Source of the DNA: Mixia osmundae IAM 14324
Taxonomy: Eukaryota; Basidiomycota; Mixiomycetes; Mixiales; Mixiaceae
Reading direction: 5' to 3'
NCBI RefSeq assembly: GCF_000708205.1
Contig: NW_014575563.1
Location: 1,667,361-1,731,360, forward strand
DNA length: 64,000 bases
Shown: positions 49,623 to 60,607 of the stretch, in pieces
Layout: each line of letters begins with the position of its first letter
How positions within the stretch are numbered: the first letter of the stretch is position 1
Translations under genes and position numbers: made by a program
The notes under the pieces: model-generated
What the model saw: only the letters and a program-made list of their open reading frames with translations
What the model was told of the DNA's origin: nothing
Databases searched by the model: none

Positions 49623-51597
49623 TCAATTTATATTCCACAGGCCCAGTACAAGAGTAGCGGCGGCTAAAGACGCGAATGACAGGCTCGATCGAACGCTATC
49701 GCTCGAAAATGGTGCAAAGGAGGCGACTGTAGCTGTGCTCGTGCTGTCGGTGCCGGCCGATGGGTGCAGACTTGCGCCGTTGGGTCCAATAGGTCGTGTG
49801 ATGTCGCTGAAAGCGCATACGTCGCCAGTGCACAGACATTCGTTCTTGACGGGATCAAACCACGCTGTCGAGCAGTTCGAAGGCAGCCGGAAGCGAAGCT
49901 GGTCGCCATCCGAAGCTGCCACTTGCGCAGGCAGTGGCGTGTCAGGCGTTGGTAGACTAGACGGACAGCCATAGCAAGTCGAGAAATACTGTCACCTCAT
50001 CAGCTGGCACATGCAATACCTTGCAGAAGATTCACATTGCCCTCGACGACGCAGGTGCTCTGTAATCCGGCTTCATTCGCCGGCATGCCATTGCAGATCT
50101 TCTCGCTGACATCTGGCACACTACACCCCAGCTCAGTGACTGCTGCGAGGTTGCTGAGGGTCTGTGGATTCTTCGCATAGGCTAGGAGCTGCTGATTGGT
50201 CACGATCCACACGCCAGGCAGATCCTGAGCCCAGCTGAGGAACTCGTTGAGCATATTGATCTGCAGAGCCGGTTTGGGCACGCCAGGATAGTCTGAGGCG
50301 AGGTGGATCGGATGCATGTAGAGACCGAACGGCGCTCTGTTGCCATTGTAATGCGTGAGAAAGGTCGACTTGAGCTTGGCAAGAACGTTGTCTGGATTGG
50401 CATCGTCCAAGTAGGGATCCATGAGCGAGATGTCAGAAGCAGAGTCGTTACCAAAGGTCGCATACATGGGAATCTCCCACATGCCGGGCAGCTTCGTCTT
50501 GCCTTGACATAGCCCGTCGACGCTCAAGCAGTCACTGCGCAAGGTTCAATGTATCATCAGCTTCGCGTCGCGATAGGCTTACTTCGCGAAGCCAGAATCA
50601 AGCCTGCACGCCTAGTCAGCTTTGCTTTGCGAGCAGAGTGGCAGGCAATGTACGTATAGGGCCAGTAGCAGTCGGTGTTGACTGCGTCACATGGCGATGC
50701 CGCGCTTACCGAAGAATCATACTGCGCTGCGTCAGAGTTGCACCTTGTAAGCTTTCATCGACGTACAGTGAAGCCTGCGGTGTGCAGACGGGTCATCTGT
50801 GCGGGTGTGTAATTGAGGAAAGGCGCTCTGAAGCCTTGTATAGCGCTCAGAGGGACACCCGCCAGCGTGTTGAGCGCAATCATATTGCCATTGATTTCCT
50901 CTGCCGATGCATCGCCAACGTGAGTCATCCTGCGAACGTCTCAGCTTGTTAGCAGCCGGTAGAGAATCACCGACGTGTGATCTGCTATCTCGTTGCCCGC
51001 TACGAGCAAGTCGGTCACGAGAGAATAGTTGGTATACGCGAGCGAGACAAAATAGGTCGATTTGACAGGGCAGCCATTCGGATTTGTGCGGTTCCCGAGG
51101 AACTGGCTTACTGCATCAACCGTATACGCTACATAACGTGCTCAGCAGACACGGGATGAGAAGGCCGGAGACCAACTTTGTACGGCGTCGTCATTTGTCC
51201 AAGTGATAAACATGGGCGTGTCCTTGGGACTGATCCCGCCCGGTGGTGTGAGACTGGCGCACTGCAGCTGGCAATTAGCTGAACATTCGTGCCACGCAAT
51301 CGACGAACTTGGCAAGCGGGGAGCTTGCAGACTGATGCGTCGCAAGTATAGCCTGCCGCTCTAGATCTTCTGTCAGGCGTGAATGCTGGTGTGCACGAAT
51401 GACGTACTCTGGCGAGCTGCTTGGCCCGCTCGTCGGTCCGCCCTCTATATCCCATACCCCTTATTCAGAATCACCCATGTGTGACTTGGGACAAAGGACA
51501 TACCGCCCGCTGTAGTGCCTGCAGGGATCTGTGCGCGGACGAGGGAGGCAAGGAAGACAAGAGCTGCAATTCGGTAGCAGGTGCGTGACATTGTCAT
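49623..51597 (-). CDS. Chitin-deacetylase-like polysaccharide deacetylase, GPI-type
   Basis: Nine exons on the minus strand (51597-51504, 51442-51309, 51261-51177, 51128-50975, 50929-50767, 50721-50654, 50603-50583, 50534-50036, 49988-49623) give 527 residues. Signal peptide ends [29 protein letters not shown] and [12 protein letters not shown] carry the catalytic Asp pair; [14 protein letters not shown] holds the metal-binding histidines; WPYTLDSGFANDC and GMWEIPMYA follow. A C-terminal Ser/Thr region and hydrophobic tail suggest a GPI anchor. The first intron acceptor (51443) is the weakest call. The family contains active chitin deacetylases and inactive relatives; activity is inferred. 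Confidence 0.88.
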
Positions 51598-51765
51598 CGT
51601 ACGACTGTCAGAGTACGAAGAGCGAATGCGATGAGTGCGAGAGGAGTGAGATCAAGCCGAGAGAGCATATGCCGTCGATACCGAAGACGCGTACGTTTCG
51701 CGAGATCGACACTGTTCAGGCCTCGGGCAGGACCGTGCGCACAGTCGATGCATGCAAGAGAGACA

Positions 51766-53395
51766 TCAAGCGTTCGTCGAAGTTCGGCTGACGCTAGGGT
51801 CGATCTGTCTATTGCCGTCCATAAAGTGCTTGACCACCTCGGGCGTAACCTTGGCCCGTCTCTGTGCGTGCGTTGCACGCAGATTAGCAAGAATAGGAGC
51901 ATGCTGGCAAAACAGTGCTTGCCTCTTGGAAGCCTTTGACAAACTCTTGCAGCTTGCCAATGCAGATCTTTTTGAGCTCGCCTGACAAAAGGGTACCTTT
52001 CCGATATTCCTGCAAAGAGTTTAGCTAGACCGCGTGACAGACGACATGGACCGACTTGTCCTATCCTCGCAAGCTCTTCATCATCGTCAAGGAAGAAGCC
52101 GAGATAGCGATACGCAACGTCGACGTCTGGATCGCCGCCCAATCTGCGATGCTCTTCGATGCTAACCTGACCCCCCGAGAATGCATGCTTGTTAATCTTC
52201 TGCTGAATCTGCTTGGGCGTGTCGGTCATGAAGATGGAAGACTCTGCATCGCTTGCAGACATCTTGCTCTGAGGGCCTTGCAGCGCGGGGAAGAATTGAC
52301 TGTGTATCAGAGCAGGCTTTGGATACTTCAGCTTGGCTGCAACGTCACGCGTGAGGCGGAAGTATGGGTCCTGCCGCTGTGTCAGTCGTGCCATGAAGCG
52401 AAAGGAAAAAGCTCACCTGATCGATGGCACATGGGATCAAGCAAGGGATGTCAGACTTTGTGCCATATATCTGAGGGAACGAGTTGGAAAAGGAGGGTGC
52501 GGCCTGAACGGCGACAAAGTGACTTTTGCCGATATTGTCGGAATCGTTGAAGCCGAAGGCGGCCTTGCTCTGGTTGTACGGTATACATCTAGCAATTCGC
52601 ACGACATTGGCGTAGAAGGCGCCGCCGACATAGTCAAGATCGTTAAAGATGAACGTCTTGTCGGGCTTGAAGCCACACGCGATGATGTCTTTCGCATTCT
52701 CGACGGAGAAGCCTTGCACTTGCTCGATCTTGAGCGCAGGCTTGAACAGGAACTTTTCGTCGTCTGTGAGCTGTACGACCAGCGGACAGTCAAAGACGTC
52801 TTGCAGCCAAGCGGTGAAGACAAAGGGTATCATGTGACCGAGGTGCATGCTGCAGCTGCTTGGCCCGCGTCCGGTGTAGAGATAGAAGGGCTTCCCTTGC
52901 TCGTAGCGATCCAGTATACGCCCAAGCTCTCTGTGTAGCGAATTAGTCGAATGCAAAGGGCTGGCGGGCTAGCTTACCTGTGAGAGAAGAACGTTCCCCT
53001 CCTGAGCAGCAGATGCGGCTTGCGACCTGTCAAGCGCTCCATACGATCCAACAGCTCTTTGTCTATTGGCCTCGTTCCGAACTGATCTATGAGCTTGGTG
53101 TAATCTATCGCGACCTGCAGACTCGCGTCACTGATGAGATATCTGTTTGCGCGACGAGACGAACCGCTTTGCCGTCGACGACGGCACCTTCGACATCCCA
53201 GGGCGTGACCTTTTGATCTGCTGCTGCTCTTGCTTCGGCAGTGAGAGGGATGGAGCCATTCGTCGCGGTCGCGCCCGAGACGACAGCCTCTGCTGGCAGG
53301 GCGCTCGAATCTGATACGGGCAGCTTGCTGGTAGACTGCTCAGGCAAAGCCGCTGTGGGTGCGCTCGGGCTCTCTATGACTGTCGCTAGGGGCAT
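51766..53395 (-). CDS. WRS1: Cytosolic tryptophanyl-tRNA synthetase
   Basis: Class I synthetase that charges tRNA-Trp. Introns are 53115-53164, 52933-52979, 52371-52416, 52010-52055 and 51862-51922 (GC-AG); from ATG 53395 the protein is 459 residues. Landmarks are [46 protein letters not shown] (HIGH-like), [31 protein letters not shown], the KMSAS loop, and [16 protein letters not shown]. The GC-AG intron gives [13 protein letters not shown], matching yeast FQERRAQV. An intron 53478-53525 would add 149 residues from upstream in frame; see findings. Confidence 0.93.
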
Positions 53396-53521
53396 AGAAG
53401 CTTGATGGGCCGGAGCGGGCGAGAGGAAATTGCCCGTGGTACCAGCAGTCGTGCGAGCGGTTCCTTCTGCTTTACGACTGTTCTCGCATGCTCAGATCGT
53501 GCCACGAGCACCCGTACAAAC

Positions 53522-53890
53522 TCACACTGGCTCAGGTGTCCTTGTGCCGTCCGCTCTGAGGTTGGCACGAGTGACATACTCTGGTTCGCCAAGCTCGAGA
53601 GCAGCAATGAGATCTTGTAGCAACTCTCTCGTTCGCTCGCGATCCTGAGCAGCACTGATCTCCTGCACAGCGCTCGGCTCGGCCAAGTCGAGCTTGCTGA
53701 TCTGATTCTCGAGCTGCTTGACCTTTTCAGACTTTTGTCGCTCCCTTTCCGCTTCAGTGATGGCACTCGGTTCCGGCAGGATCATTTCGGCCAGTATGGC
53801 TGCATTGAAGGACGGTGTACGTCTTATGGGGCGATCTTGCTTCGGACCGAGCTGAGTGCCTTCGAGCACTGGCACAGACGGCGCCGTCAT
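53522..53890 (-). CDS. Unidentified coding segment: separate small protein or N-terminus of WRS1
   Basis: From ATG 53890 the frame encodes 122 residues starting MTAPSVPVLEGTQLG, then RRTPSFNAAILAEMILPEP, a charged helical stretch (ERERQKSEKVKQLENQISK) and NLRADGTRTPEPV before TGA at 53522. A consensus donor GTGAGT sits at the last codon and an acceptor at 53478 would splice it in frame into the WRS1 reading frame, with no stop for 82 nt up to ATG 53395. I do not recognise the domain. Either a separate gene with a 126-bp gap or a synthetase extension. Confidence 0.6.
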   Translation of the reverse strand: MTAPSVPVLEGTQLGPKQDRPIRRTPSFNAAILAEMILPEPSAITEAERERQKSEKVKQLENQISKLDLAEPSAVQEISAAQDRERTRELLQDLIAALELGEPEYVTRANLRADGTRTPEPV

Positions 53891-54034
53891 CTTGTCAACG
53901 GCGGCCACAAGCCTGTGAGCGACTAGGCAACGAGTCAAAAAAGCGCGTCAAGCCCAGCCTGGCCAGGCGTGCGTCAAGCAAGATGTAAGGTGCAACATGC
54001 AGACAACAACATATACAGCCGTAAGTGGTACGAT

Positions 54035-55480
54035 CTAGCCATCCGTCTCGACAAGCTGCGGCGCATCCTCGCCCTCTTCGATGTAACCGTCATCATCTGG
54101 ATCTTGCAAGAGATTGTAGTGTAGTTGCGTCTTGCTAGGCGTCCTGAGACTCGTCGCCGGGATCGGCAGAGGCTTGCTTGATGAACCGAGTTCCCAGCCG
54201 AAGCGTTCGTATGTCTGGACTGACAGGCTTTGCCAGCCTGCACAAACGTCTGACCATGCTCCGGTTTCGTTGGTCGGCAGAGCAGGCGCAGACCAGGCTG
54301 ACTCGAGCGAACGAAGCGTGTCACGAAGACGGACGAGCTCATCGTGTAAGAAAGCATCTAGCCCAGGCAGATCCTCGTCAAAGAATTCTGTCCGAAGTGA
54401 CGCGAGCTGAGCCGGCAAGACAGTCGACAGGAAGGTCTGGTACATCCTGAGCGCGACATATTTTGGCACGACCGGCCTTTTGTCGAAGTCCTCCCTTGCA
54501 GGACCGAGGATCGAGTATGACTGACACAGGAGTGAGACGATGGACTTCCAAGAGTCCAAGGCCGAGAAGTTGTGTACGAGCGTAAAGAGCACAAAGGCTA
54601 GCTGCAGTTCGCCGAGGAGCTGGCCAGGGTCGCCGAGCTGAAGGACAGTCCGTACGAGCAGACCAGACTTGTCCCTGCTGTCTTGAGTGAGTTCTGCGCC
54701 CACTGCGCCTTGTCGCCAACTGCGCTTGAGATCGAGCTTGACGAATCTCAGGACTGCATCGCTTTGCTCGTCTCTGGCATGCTGTGATACGGCTGTAGGA
54801 GCAGCATCTCTCTGCTTGCCCCATGTGGTCCGTCGCTCGGCTGAGGCAAGTGAAGGATGTTGGGCTTCAGATTCGTCTTGACTGCTCGCCATGACGGCGT
54901 CCACGAGGGCATCGCCTCTTTCGTCCATGCCTACTATCCTTGCGAGACACCTCTTGTCGATATAGGATGTCATCTTGGTCCAAGCTTCATGCCTCGCCTT
55001 GAAGGGGTAGGGCGCCAGGTGCTCATCGACAGAGCGTAGCTGATCTCGAGCGATGATCTCTGTTGGCAGGATCTGCAGCTTCCTCGCCCGCTTCTTCGGT
55101 CTGTCTGGCTCGGGCAATTGAGCAGACATCGAGCCAGACAGGGCATCTGAGCTGATGTCGTATGCCCTCGATACTGCTTCGCCAGCCTCAAAGAAGCGCA
55201 ACAGTCCATGTCTGACTTCTACCCCTCCTCCGGGCAGAGCTCCGGCATCGCTTGGCTGATCTTCATCGTCAGAGTCAGTCTTTGGCTTGAGAAGGGCAGG
55301 CGAGGAGGAGAAGATGAAGAGGTGCAGGCCGGCAGGCAGGAACTTGACACCCTCAAATTTGCGGACGGTCCATAACGAGCCGTCGACGCCGAACTCGGAC
55401 CCTTGCTTCAGGCCAGAGAGCAGGAAGAAGCCGCCCCGGTCAAAGAGCTGCCTCGCCTGGGCAGCATCGATCCCGCTCAT
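54035..55480 (-). CDS. AAR2: AAR2 splicing factor (U5 snRNP assembly)
   Basis: Intronless 481-residue protein. Aar2 binds Prp8 and holds U5 snRNP in a premature state before Brr2 joins. The N-terminal beta domain is recognised by LFDRGGFFLLSGLKQGSEFGVD, WTVRKFEGVKFLPAGLHLF and RHGLLRFF, followed by APYPF and W-K-MTSYID. The helical C-terminal domain has GELQLAFVLFTLVHNFSALDSWK and YVALRMYQTFL. It ends in an acidic tail (EEGEDAPQLVETDG). Length is somewhat above the yeast protein. Identification from motif order is good. Confidence 0.88.
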   Translation of the reverse strand: MSGIDAAQARQLFDRGGFFLLSGLKQGSEFGVDGSLWTVRKFEGVKFLPAGLHLFIFSSSPALLKPKTDSDDEDQPSDAGALPGGGVEVRHGLLRFFEAGEAVSRAYDISSDALSGSMSAQLPEPDRPKKRARKLQILPTEIIARDQLRSVDEHLAPYPFKARHEAWTKMTSYIDKRCLARIVGMDERGDALVDAVMASSQDESEAQHPSLASAERRTTWGKQRDAAPTAVSQHARDEQSDAVLRFVKLDLKRSWRQGAVGAELTQDSRDKSGLLVRTVLQLGDPGQLLGELQLAFVLFTLVHNFSALDSWKSIVSLLCQSYSILGPAREDFDKRPVVPKYVALRMYQTFLSTVLPAQLASLRTEFFDEDLPGLDAFLHDELVRLRDTLRSLESAWSAPALPTNETGAWSDVCAGWQSLSVQTYERFGWELGSSSKPLPIPATSLRTPSKTQLHYNLLQDPDDDGYIEEGEDAPQLVETDG

Positions 55481-56421
55481 CGACTGCCGTCTATCGAATC
55501 AGATCTGCGCGATTCAACGTTCAACGATGCCCACGAGAAGAGAAACCATTTTTGCGAGAGAAGGCCAGCTATGGGATGCTCGATAACATCGGGTCGATGC
55601 TCTGAACAGCAGGCTTTCCCTGATGCCCGCCGCTCTCCTGGGTTGGCCAGATCAGCGGCCGGGCAAGGAGATGTACCCCTTTCTCATGTTGATGCGCAAT
55701 AGATTGCGTCCCCGTGCCTGGTCGAGAAGCCAAACATGCTTCTCCGTGGAGACTGGACAAACCCAGCCTTCCGGCCTGCTGAAAAGCCAGTTGTCATCAT
55801 TTAGAGAGACAGCGATTGCGGCCGAGATTATTACAAGGGATGGCAGATCTGCACAACCCCACCGTCATCATCCTTCTTCCCTTGTCTGGGCTGCAGGCTA
55901 TCGGCTACGGGTATGTGGGTCTTTTTAGGCTGAGCGCCCCATCAAGTTTTCGTGTTGAAATGGCCAAAAAAGAATGCGGGATGCGCTGCGATCGCGCCTA
56001 AGTTTGCTACTGCCCCTCTAAGAATGCGCACGCCACGAGCCGCAAAACGCAAACAGCGGACTGGCCAAGATGCCGGCTCAGCACGAGCTTGGCCCCCCTG
56101 ACTCCGCGCCCATGCTACGCCCGGCTGCGATAGCGCACCAGGCTGGAGAGAGTATGTCTCGGACGAGAGCCTGCGAATGAGCAGATTGAGATAGACGACG
56201 CACGGACTGGTGGGTCCCCGACGGCGCACGGAGCCTCGAGCCAAAGGAAGCACGCCAGGAGCGTTGGCGTTGCGACGGGAGAAGAGCGAGCTCCCATCTT
56301 GCTTCCCAACCTCGCTCGTCCTGCTTTCGACGGAGGCGAGACCCTGGCAGCCAGGTAGACCAGACAGGAGCTCCCCCTTGAACTCCTCGAGCTTATCCGA
56401 CTCCCACCTCGCCGCCACAAT
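55481..56421. promoter_or_regulatory. AAR2-cyclin divergent intergenic region
   Basis: About 940 bases between divergent starts. Minus-strand frames at 55942-56445 overlap it but have no domain. It likely holds both promoters and a long cyclin leader. Nothing else is seen. Confidence 0.4.
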
Positions 56422-58418
56422 ATGGACATGACACATCCGCCCCACGAGACCGACTGGACCGCTTCATCGCCTTCCTCGCTCCTCTCGCCCTCGACGAGCT
56501 CGCAGAGGCAACCGGCCTGGCGCTCGTTCGATTTTGCTCATACCGCCAGCATGCCTCCGCACGGTGCAGCCTCTCAAGCAGGTAGTCAGGCTGGCCTAGA
56601 CGACTTTAGATTCTCAGTCACATCCGATACCTCGACCACATGTACCTCGCCCGCATCTATAGAGGAGCAACAGTCGCTCAACGCCAACACAAAGGCGAGA
56701 TACGCTCGACCGGAGCTGCTCGTCGAGACCAAGCCGAGAGAACTGGATCCTGTCTTGACCCAGGCTCAGACGAACCAGCTTGCCACTTTTGCGAGCGAGA
56801 TGATCACCTATCTCTGGTTCTCGTCCATCACCCAGCGCAAGACTGCCTTACCCGCAGCCTATGCCGCCACGGAATCAAGACCGCATCCAAGACAATTTAG
56901 ACCGACTCCTGGCTTCAGTCACTTCATACGAGACGTCCTGCTGACCAGTGAGCCTGTCCATCTGCCGAGCTGCCCTTACTGACATTGCTGGTACAGCCCA
57001 AGTGTCGCGCTCAGTCGTCGTCCTCGCTTTGCTTTTCGTCTACAGACTCAAAATCCGCAATGTCATTCATGGTCAGCCAGGCTCAGAGTTCAGGCTCGCC
57101 ATTGTCGCCTTTATGCTCGCCAACAAAGTCTTGGACGATCACAGTAAGTCTCTGCTGGTTCGTTGACCGGCCTCGCTGACACAGCGCCGCAGCCTACACA
57201 GCCAAAACGTGGAGCGAAGTCTCAGGCATCGCTCTCGGTCCGCTGCAGGCAGGCGAGATCGAGTTTCTCAAAGGTCTCGACTTCCGCATGCATGTGACAA
57301 GCCAGCACTTCGAGTCCTGGCAACTGTTACTGCTCGGTCTACGGAATGCGAACGAGACAAAGTCGGTGGTCGAACAGCAAGGTCTACGACGAAGTGCTCG
57401 CGTCGCCCAGCCTGTTCCACCTTGCCTGCTCGCACCGCGTCATAGCTGGCAAAGTGGTCAATCTGCCTTGCCTCTGCGGCAGGCTCAGCCGATCCAGACG
57501 ATGCCGAGCATGCAAGCTCATACGCCATGGGCCTACTCGGTCCCCATACCGCAGCCTACGAGGACGGAAGCGGCCAGTCCGCATCACAGACTGGCGCTGC
57601 AGCATTCTCATTCTCGACGAACATCAAAACGTCTTGCAGCGCAAGAAGACGCTCAGGACGACATAGAAAGGCCGAGTGCCAAGCGACATGGTCCTGTCGC
57701 GCCAAAACGACAGCTTTCGTCTGGTCCGATGATCAGATCGGTGCATCCTTCGCCAGCTGTCAATTTATCACCTGCGATGTCTCTACATCCGGAAGTGGCG
57801 CCATTCGATCAGCTTACAGATGCATTCTCGCCCGCTAGAGCGCTAGAGATCCAGCAAGCTCACTACCGCGCTTATGCTGAAGGCCAAGCCCGACTAGAAT
57901 TCTACCAGCTCGCGGCCGGTCGACGAGCGGGCATCTCAGAGAGATTTGCTCCTGCTCCCGCTCTTGCAAATACAGCTTCGCTACCCCACGCGCAAGTACA
58001 CCATCGACAACCATTCATGGTGCCGAGCAACTCTGCCGGCCTCCACCCACAGTCTAGAACGACCCTGTCACTGTCCCCCGTCGATCTGACCGGTTCACGG
58101 CCCTCTCAGAGAACGCCGAACGTCTGGTCTGCTCCTCACACTAGAATGAATCATCTCATGACGTCTAGACCCTCCATCCTCTCGCCTCAATCGATCTATC
58201 CTGTCCAACAGCATCCGCGCCCGCCCGCGCCGGCCACCGGTGAAGCCTTCTCGAGCTTTGCAAATTGCGGGCCGCCTGCAGTGCAATGGCAACAGCCAGG
58301 TTGGCAGCTCGATTGGTCGCTACGACCTCTCCCTACGTGTGAGCGTTGCTTCATGATCCGTTCTTGACCACGAGACTGACTGACCATCACTGTCGGGACA
58401 GATCCAGGCCTCAGTTGA
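56422..58418 (+). CDS. PHO80/PCL/CLG1-type cyclin
   Basis: Cyclin partner of a Pho85/Cdk5-type kinase. Exons are 56422-56947, 56997-57143, 57193-58338 and 58402-58418 (611 residues). The cyclin box runs from TQAQTNQLATFASEMITYLW through SRSVVVLALLFVYRLK and RLAIVAFMLANKVLDDHTY to GIALGPLQAGEIEFLKGLDF. The long Pro/Gln/Ser-rich C-terminus is like Clg1-type cyclins. The last intron (63 nt) would replace a read-through ending at 58367 by a short YPGLS tail; the total then remains in frame. The specific paralogue is uncertain. Confidence 0.85.
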
Positions 58419-58562
58419 GCGCCTGCTCGCTCGCTAATGACGTCACGACTGCTCGTACGACTCGAAGCAAGAAGTGTGTATACCCTCGCAACGCATGCAG
58501 ACCCAAGTCACATCAGTCGCATGTACATCTAGTCACGCCGATAAAATTCATGACGTTTGCTC

Positions 58563-58957
58563 TCAGCTTGCATTGCGCGGATCGTGGTCGACTCGTTCCT
58601 GCTTGCCCATCCGTCTTGCAAACACATGTTGGAGCTTCTGCTCGAGATTGGCTCGTTCACGTTCGAGCAAGACTCGCTCATTTCGCAGTCTGCCATCGTG
58701 TGAGCGCGTCCCTTCTTGCCGAGCAACTGAAGACGTACGAAGCAAGAGTGCGCTGAATAGTCCGTCGCTCGTGCGCATGTTCATCGTCCTCTCCTGCAGT
58801 ATCGATGACTCGTGCGAGCTTCTCTGGCGGTGCCTTCTGCCGTAGCCAGTCACCCGCGTAAAGAGCCGCTGCAACTCAGCTTGTGAGCTGTTGATCTTGT
58901 GAGCCTTGCAAAGGGAGCGCACGAGGAACTATGAGGACGATGCCAATAGCCAGCCAT
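58563..58957 (-). CDS. Small coiled-coil protein of unknown function
   Basis: Two exons are well supported by frame continuity: 58868-58739 and 58689-58563, joined by a 49-nt intron (GTACGT to GGCAG). The product includes DWLRQKAPPEKLARVIDTAG, RRTIQRTLAS and LRNERVLLERERANLEQKLQ, a strong helical coiled coil, ending in DPRNAS. The first exon is unclear; ATG 58957 followed by an intron with donor near 58938 keeps frame but is weak. It sits between convergent cyclin and divergent WD40 genes. Unrecognised family; its length and composition suggest an assembly factor or adaptor, but this is only a guess. Confidence 0.5.
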
Positions 58958-59040
58958 GTCTTCTGTCTCGGCGACAGGCTGTTCATGCTCGATTCGTCGC
59001 TGGCTTTCGACTCGCTCGCTCGCATTCTCGCGACGATGTC

Positions 59041-60604
59041 ATGCAGACCGATGACGCCGACAAGCTCTTCCAGGCCGACGTAGACGCAGCTAGGTCAGCT
59101 TAGCTTCCCAGCTGACCAGTGCGCCAATGCTGAGACGCTGTACAGATTCGAAGCTCGCCAGCAAAAGGCAAAAGCAACTGTCCACCTCGGCGACCCCATC
59201 AAGCTTTCTTCAAAGCCGCTCGACTTTGTGCTCCATGGCGATGATGTCTGGTTAGCAGAAAGTGGCTTCACTGCTCGCTGTATCGACCTCAAGGTTCGCT
59301 TGCAAGTCACAGCCTACAAAGGAGCCTGATGACAGATGTATGACAGACAGGCAAGACTAAGCACGTGTTCAGGGGAGGACACAGCGGTCCTGTGACGTGC
59401 TTGGCGCTATGGCAAACGAAGTCAAGATTGCTGCTGTTTACAGGCTCTTGGGACAAGACCATCGTCCTGTGGGACGTCAAGGCAAGTCGACCCAGGTCGA
59501 GACGCGCAGGCCGGCTGATGACTGCTCAGAGCAGACGTATGCCATACTTGCGCGGATCCAGAATGCGCACACAGACTTTGTCAAGTGCTTGCTCATCGTT
59601 CCTTCGCTCTCTGTACTCATCTCTGGCGGGTCTGACAAAGATCTTCGCTACTGGGATCTGCGCACGCTCGAGACTGCCGACTGGACGCCTTTGATCGACT
59701 ACAAATTCGACACCGAGACAGATGAGGGTGACTTGGTCAGACCGACAGGTCTCTTGCCGCCCGTGCGTGCGCCTTTAAGACTCATGGGCAACGACGTCAA
59801 GGGCTATCCTGCGCCACTGCACATGCCCCAAGCTGGTTCTCAAGCACACACGCGTCCGATCGAATGCTTGGCCTGTTCTGCAATCAGCAGCAGCTCGAAG
59901 GAGTACGCGTTGTGGTCAGCAGACAGCATGGGCAAAGTCTGCTCATGGCGCTTGATGCGAAACGAAGACAGAGTTGTGGCGACCTTTGCTTGGCAAGCGA
60001 GATTACACGAAACGGCTATATACGCATTGTCACTTGCTGAAGACGAGCTATGGACTGCATCGGCCGACAAGGATGTGCTCATGTCGAGTGTCACTTTGGA
60101 TGACCCCAGCAAGCCGCCGATGCCGCGGCTGCGCATCCGACACCCAGATTACGTCAAATCGGTCTTGCCCTTGGCCAATTGCCTACCTGGCGCACATCAT
60201 GTAGTCACAGGCTCATCAGACGAAGCCATACGCATCTTCGATCTGGCTATGCTCGATAGCTTGACAGAAGCCGAACGATTGACGGGACTGAAAGCAAATG
60301 CACCCAAGGGATTGATAAACGAAGTGCAAGCGCACTTTCACGATGTCGTGCATCTCGCAATATGGACAGAAACTACAGCTGCCGGAAAGCGTCACCCGTG
60401 GTTGCTGACTGCGAGCTTCGATGCTACTCTGCGCAAGGCGAGCGCTGAGAGAATCAAGCGAGACGCTCTAGCTGAACGGCGCTGCAGTGGCCATGGCCGG
60501 ACGTGCTCACTTTCGCCCCGGCACCTGCTGAGGCAGCACCAAAGCCGGAAACTGACACACTCACGGCCGAAGAAGAAGCAGAGCTCAACGAGCTGATGTC
60601 CTGA
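59041..60604 (+). CDS. WD40-repeat protein
   Basis: Exons are 59041-59093, 59146-59293, about 59356-59481, 59535-60437 and 60488-60604 (448 residues). Repeats are visible as GHSGPVTCLALW then LLLFTGSWDKTIVLWDVK, AHTDFVKCLLIVP then LISGGSDKDLRYWDL, ETAIYALSLAEDELWTASADKDV, and HHVVTGSSDEAIRIFDL. The C-terminus is WPWPDVLTF then an acidic LTAEEEAELNELMS. Introns 59482-59534 and 60438-60487 begin GCAAGT and GCGAGC; the latter contains no GT dinucleotide at all. The intron 2 acceptor (59350 or 59355) is uncertain. No partner can be named. Confidence 0.85.
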
Positions 60605-60607
60605 AGT

